Positions 58,845 through 64,000 of a stretch of 64,000 nucleotides of DNA are shown in pieces. Both the position numbers and the translations under genes were made by a program. The first letter of the stretch is position 1. Every line of letters begins with the position of its first letter. The notes beneath the pieces were generated by a model, which was not told the DNA's origin, searched no databases, and saw only the letters and a program-made list of their open reading frames with translations. This stretch comes from Epiperipatus broadwayi. Lineage: Eukaryota > Onychophora > Udeonychophora > Euonychophora > Peripatidae. The DNA lies in assembly GCA_028023455.1 (NCBI GenBank), contig JAQFVV010012400.1, positions 16,919,490 to 16,983,489 on the forward strand, written 5' to 3'.

Positions 58845-59879
58845 CTATGAAAGAAAAAAGTATGAAAATAAAAAATTTAGACACGAAGAATCAAAAATAT
58901 AAGATAGAAGGAAAACAAAAATAAGTTAAATAATTTTTTTTATTGTCACAATATTTTCATTTAAAAATAAAACAAACACATTAATACTCTTGATAAAACC
59001 CAGTGCTTATCGTTAAAGATAGAACATTTAATACTTATTTATATAATAAAGATAAATTTCTTAAATAATAGCAAGATAAAATCAGAAATTGCATATCTTT
59101 TGATAAAAATGAACCTAAGATAAATAAATACATTGTTCAAATTTAAAAAAAAATACAAACAGATATTCGATTCTGGCTGCATCTATTGAATTAATATGGA
59201 CTCTTCTAGGATACCATTTCAAGCCTTTATTATTCTATGATACAGCAGATATCAATTTTGTTCTGATTCCTTAAAACTAGATTTGAAATTGAATGAGGCA
59301 TATTTTCACATGCCATTATATATAGTGAGAGAATTTGCATTGTTTCTATTATTAAAAAAATTTCTATTTCAAAATAAAATTACCATTTCTGCTTAACTTC
59401 ATTATATTTACATTTGCATTATTTGGTTGCAAAAAAAGGAGTTTGCTATTAATCAAAAGGATTAATTGTTCTTTGAGGCATTAAAAGAACCAAGCATGAT
59501 TAAATGTCTACTCCATATGTCTCTGTGTGTGATTTTCATATGGTAAATGTAAATGAATGGGCTACTCACTAATATGCATCAGCCAGTATGATGAGTTTAC
59601 TGGCTTTTTATCTCTGAGTTTAAGATGAAAACACAACATGGTTTTTCTTCTCAGTTATCTGATAATTCTTAACTGAAACATCAGCAGAGCTTTGTAGGAT
59701 AAATATGAGTGTAAATTTTTTAAAATTAGATATTTACAATCATGAGAGACAAAACTATATTACGGCTCTTATTCACAAGAAGCTGTAAAGTCATCAGCCA
59801 AAGCCACAGTTGAAGAATACTAAAAATTTTTGGATTGATGATCCAAACTGCCATTCGATGTTGACTTTTTATTTAGCTT
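58845..59879 (-). other. STRAD intron upstream of the penultimate exon
   Basis: No further exon seen. AT-rich, with nothing recognised before the older RTE copy. Confidence 0.5.
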
Positions 59880-62595
59880 TTTACAACTGCAAATCATTTT
59901 AAAATGAAAGATTCCGAAAAAATGGAAGAATTGTCTAAAATTAAATAGAATATTGTAGGATTGTGTGAAGTTAGAAGATGAAGAGACAGTTGATTTGAAA
60001 AGTGATATGTATTTTACTATAATGGCAGCAAAAATGGAGTGAGATTTATTACAAACAAAAAGTGGGAGAACAACATTATTGAGAGTGATAAAATATCAGA
60101 CAAAGTGGCAAGATTAGTTATTCAACTTAATGGAAGACACCAAATGCAGATAATTTAGGTTTATGTTCAACAATTTCTCATTATGATGAAGAAACAGAGA
60201 ATTTTTATATAGATGTAGAAAATGTTTTTGATCATGAAATTTGCAGAAAAAAAGAAAATTGTATATTATAAATTCTTTTTTTCAAACAAAATGATAAAAA
60301 AGTAGACATGAAAATATCAAATGAAGATACAGCAGAATTAGTTTAGATTTTGATTAAGAGAAAATGTGTATTTCAAGAGTGTAATGTTAAGAGATTCAAC
60401 ACATAAGGTGATCATCAATTAGTGAGTTGTAAGATACGTTAATACAAAATTAGAGATGAAAACTATTTAAAAAAATATTAACAGTTGATAATGAACTTAA
60501 ATTAGAACTTGCTAATTATTTTAAAATATTAACAAGTTTCAGGATGATTTAAATTTGACTGAAATCAATAGAAGATAAATAATACTCTACTAAAAATGGC
60601 AACAAAGATAGCTGGTCCAAAAAAGTACTAATCCAGCAACAAATTTTTAACTGAGACAAGGTAATGTATGAAAAAAAGAAGAAATATGCAAGTATTTAAA
60701 AGTGATCTTTTAAGAAGAATAGAATATCTGAAATCCTTCAAAATAGCATGAAAAACAATTACTAATAATATAGGAAAGTATAAGTGTAAATTGGCAAAGA
60801 TAACTACAGAAGAGAATAAGAGTGTCGAAATTATAAAACAACATCCTGGTATTGGAAGAAAAGTTATTTCAGCAAAAGGAAAAAAAGATTGAACTATTAT
60901 AAAAGAGATGATGATGATATGAAATGTGTGTAAGATTTCTACAAAGCAGTGTATGGTAATAAAGAAAAAGAACAAGAAAACGAATTAGCTACCACAATTA
61001 CTACATATCATATGCATTGCTATACATTTAAAATGAAATGGTGAAATATGCAATTAAATTTATGAAGTAGGGAAAAGCTTCAGGAAATAATAAAATTATT
61101 ATTAATATCTTAAAATAGTTTATTTCCCATTATATATAAATAAAAACTTATAAATAAAGTTTTAATAAAGAAGTTATAAATAAATTATAATACAAATAGG
61201 CTGAACGTTTTCAAGGATCCATGCTTATAATCATTTAAATATCTTTGCATATAATTTACTATATATTTTTATGAAGGCTACGATTATGAGGAATGGATCC
61301 ATGAAAACATTCAGCCTATTTGTATTATAATTTATTTATAACTTCTTTATTAAAACTTTACTTATAAGTTTTTATTTATTATTAATAGCTTAAAAGAAGC
61401 AGGTGAAGAAATAGAAAAATTAGTGGCAAAGTTATAAACCAAATGTCTAAATATAAAATGTACACAGATAATCGGGGAAATGCAATAGTAATATTGATAT
61501 TTATGAAAAAAAAAGTAGAAATTACAGACTTATCAGTCTTCCACAAGTTCTATATAAAATCTTTACAAAGATAATTTCAATTCAACTTCATGATTTTAGG
61601 ATTCAAACCAACCAAAAAAATAAGGTGGATTTAAAGGCGATTTTAGCACTATGGATTACATCCACGTAGCAAGAGAAATTATAGGTGGGGAGAGGGAATG
61701 TGAAACAACAATAAATATGAATTGCTACTATTCTTTGGATTTACAGACTGTGAAACAACATTTAATTCTATATATATCAATAGTTATTAAAAAATTTGGT
61801 CCATCAAGATATAATCCCAGGATATTGTCATACTCTGAAAAATATTTATCAAAATGCTGCAGCAGCAATCAGATTAAAATGAGTATATAAGAAATTAATT
61901 CCATATCTCCAAAACTTTTTACAGCAATTTTACAAAAAGTATTTTATGCATTAAAATGGACATAGAGATTATTTAAGTCATTTAGATTTTTGCAGATGAT
62001 GATCTTTATCAGAAAATATTGCACGAGTTATTAGATGAAAGAAAGAATGAAAGACAAATGCTAAAAGACTAAAGTAATGTTCAATGGATTTTCCCAGAAA
62101 AAAATAAAGATTGGTAATCACGAATTAAAACAATCTTAGATTTCAGTTTATTAATATAAATGAAATTAATCATATAATTAAACACAAATGGAATAATTTT
62201 AATAGAAATAACTTACACAGAAAAGAGTTTTTTTAAAATAGATGTTTTATCAGTTCTTACTTATGGATCTGAGACAAAGACACTTAATAGAAGAGTAATA
62301 TAGAGGTTTCTGACTACTCAATGAAATATAAAGACATATATGCTGGGAAGAATAATAAGAGATCAAAAGTAAAATACTTGGATGAAAAAACAAAGAGGCA
62401 CTATTTAAAAAATTAAGACTGAAATGGAGTTGGGCTAAACATATGGATAGAAGAGATGATATTTGATGATTAGTTGAAGTGTTAAAACTATATCCTGCAA
62501 TATTGTAAAAAAAAACCTAGAAAAAAAAACCACACAGAGAATAGATGGATGAAATAAGAAAATTTTTTGCTATAATGTTGAGAAGCTTAAACTTA
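59880..62595 (+). pseudogene. RTE-type LINE copy 2, near full length but decayed
   Basis: Unlike the other RTE copies it keeps the endonuclease: KMEELSKIK, NIVGLCEVRR, YYNGSKNGVRFITNKKWENN and DKVARLVIQLNGRHQMQII follow each other at 59930-60160. Then come a charged linker, KFMK-GKAS (about 61060), NYRLISLPQVLYK (about 61520), CYYSLDLQTVKQHLILY-type remnants of the palm, LSFRFLQMM (FADD region), SVLTYGSET (about 62245), and LKWSWAKHMDRRDD (about 62420). Stops are frequent. It is split by a foldback at 61116-61375. Antisense to STRAD. Confidence 0.75.
61116..61375. mobile_element. Foldback element in RTE copy 2, 20-bp target duplication
   Basis: Arms about 61137-61232 and 61285-61375 are inverted and over 90% identical (GTTTTAATAAAGAAGTTATA, ACAAATAGGCTGAA). 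TTATTATTAATATCTTAAAA (61096-61115) and its copy with one change (61376-61395) flank it; RTE copy 1 has no insertion here (56360-56380). About 20 bp at the left end lie outside the inverted arms. Confidence 0.85.
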
Positions 62596-62972
62596 TACGA
62601 AATAACATATTTAACAGTTTCATACTTTAAAATAAGATATAAAATAGATCTATCTTGTATATATTCATTCTTCAACAATTTTTGCTTCTACCTTGCTGTT
62701 CAAGCTAATGATTTGAAAGTAGGCAATGACTCTAAGCTTTTGAACTCAAGCCAATTTTGCTGACTTGTATGATTATGTATACATTTCATATTGCATTTTA
62801 TAAAGGATGCTTTGATGCATTATGTATACATACATAAAATAAAAACTTTGCTTATTAAAAAATTAATCCATCAGAAAGAAAATGTCATGTAATTTCAAAT
62901 AGTTTTGACTTCATAAATTAAAGTCAAAATTATTTGAAAATACATGTTAACAGTAGAATTATAAACCAAATA

Positions 62973-63910
62973 CACCTGGGTCTTGTTTTATGCGGTAGAT
63001 AGCTTCCTCAGAAAAAAACGCGCACAAAAATAGACTTAACTTACCTTGAAAAATGGGGGATAGGTTCTGTAATTTTCAGAAATTTCCATAAAAGCAAAGC
63101 AACAAAAAAAAATTACTTTAAAATTCGCATTAAAAAAATAAGGAAATAGAGTATGACTAATAAAAAATTTCAGATATTTGAAAAAAATTAATACAAGACA
63201 AACTTTTTTTTATTAACTACTGTATTTAATTTTACATTTTTTTCATACATATTTTAATCATATATATATGTTTTTTTAAAAATAGCCACTTTCAGTCTTG
63301 TGCTGTGTCAATAGTTTTCTGTTTCTATATTAAAAAAACAAGATCGCAATCAAAACAAAAAGATTATACAGCGCTAAGTCTGCGAATTAGAATACATAAA
63401 AAAAGCCTACAAATTATTACATAAAAAAGTTTCACTACAACGCATTAGCATATTATTAATTATCATTAGAAAGATTATTTTCAGTTTATAAAATCAATAA
63501 AATCTTCGTTATTATTTATTTTAAAAATTTAAAAAAATATTTTTTTCTGTTAATATCTAACAAAATACATTTTAAAAGTTTAAAATTTTTGAATATTTTT
63601 TGCAATATTTCTATACGTATGTATAATTCTATTATTATTATTATTTATTCATTAATATAAGTAGGTTATTTACATAAAAGCTAAGATTCTAAATACAGCT
63701 TCAGGCCATATTCACGTTAGCTGCTAATATAAGGTTATATTTTTGAAAAAAAAAAAAAAAAAAGTATTTCAAGTCAAAATAAGTTATTAATAATTTAAAT
63801 TTCTTGATATCTAATAAATATAGTGAAATATAAAAGATATTAAGAAAAAACATGAATCGCATAACTTCAAAATTGCATTAAAATAATCCGCATAAAACGA
63901 AACCCAGGTG
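62973..63910 (-). mobile_element. pogo/Tigger-like element, second deleted copy
   Basis: The ends CACCTGGGTCTTGTTTTATG and the complementary right end are flanked by TA, and the subterminal sequence is nearly the same as in 1926-3263 (CGCGCACAAAAATAGACTTA). At 0.94 kb it lacks the transposase remnant seen there. Strand is assigned by alignment with that copy. Confidence 0.85.
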
Positions 63911-64000
63911 TAATGTTTTTGTTAGACTCAATTATTTCCAAAGAAATCCTTTCATTTGATATTTAAATTTTACACATTCCAAATGTTCAACCAAATGTCT

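Overview
The window looks like nuclear DNA of an AT-rich invertebrate animal. G+C is well under 30% by eye, introns are long, coding exons are short and carry splice signals, and most of the sequence is decayed transposable elements. I cannot place the organism more precisely. There are no operons, rRNA genes, CRISPR arrays or other prokaryotic features.

Two host genes can be supported, and both are seen only at their 3' ends. On the + strand near 5.6 kb lies the last coding exon of a SLC39 (ZIP) zinc transporter. On the - strand at 58.7 kb and 52.3 kb lie the last two coding exons of a STRAD pseudokinase (STE20-related kinase adaptor, partner of LKB1 and MO25), ending in its WEF tail. The two exons are joined in phase across a 6.4 kb intron. 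The genes converge, and about 46 kb of repeat-filled DNA separates them.

Region by region: 1.9-3.3 kb and 63.0-63.9 kb are two deleted copies of one pogo/Tigger-like DNA transposon. 8.7-9.8 kb is a Gypsy-type gag with primer-binding site and part of an LTR (- strand). 12.7-25.4 kb is best read as one gag-only LTR element on the - strand. Each of its ~1.4 kb LTRs was later hit by other elements: the 3' LTR by a hammerhead-ribozyme element, the 5' LTR by a 7.1 kb LINE-bearing insertion and by a tRNA-derived SINE. Each LTR therefore preserves the empty site of the insertions in the other. 26.4-27 kb and 43.1-44.2 kb carry two Penelope-like fragments with GIY-YIG endonuclease remnants. 31.4 kb, 56.2-58.3 kb and 59.9-62.6 kb hold RTE-type LINE copies. 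33.4-35.5 kb and 39.3-44.8 kb hold at least four copies of another APE-type LINE family. 52.4-54.0 kb holds an older LINE on the - strand.

Small elements run throughout: four tRNA-derived SINEs, three with clean target duplications; four copies of a hammerhead-bearing repeat, only one of them with an intact catalytic core; and six or more foldback elements with 90-150 bp inverted arms, some flanked by unusually long target duplications. The most interesting signal is the hammerhead family with its intact type I fold and self-complementary stem III, in the same window as Penelope-like fragments, the retroelement class known to carry such ribozymes. All boundaries were read by eye, and similarity to named families is from memory of their motifs, not from a search.
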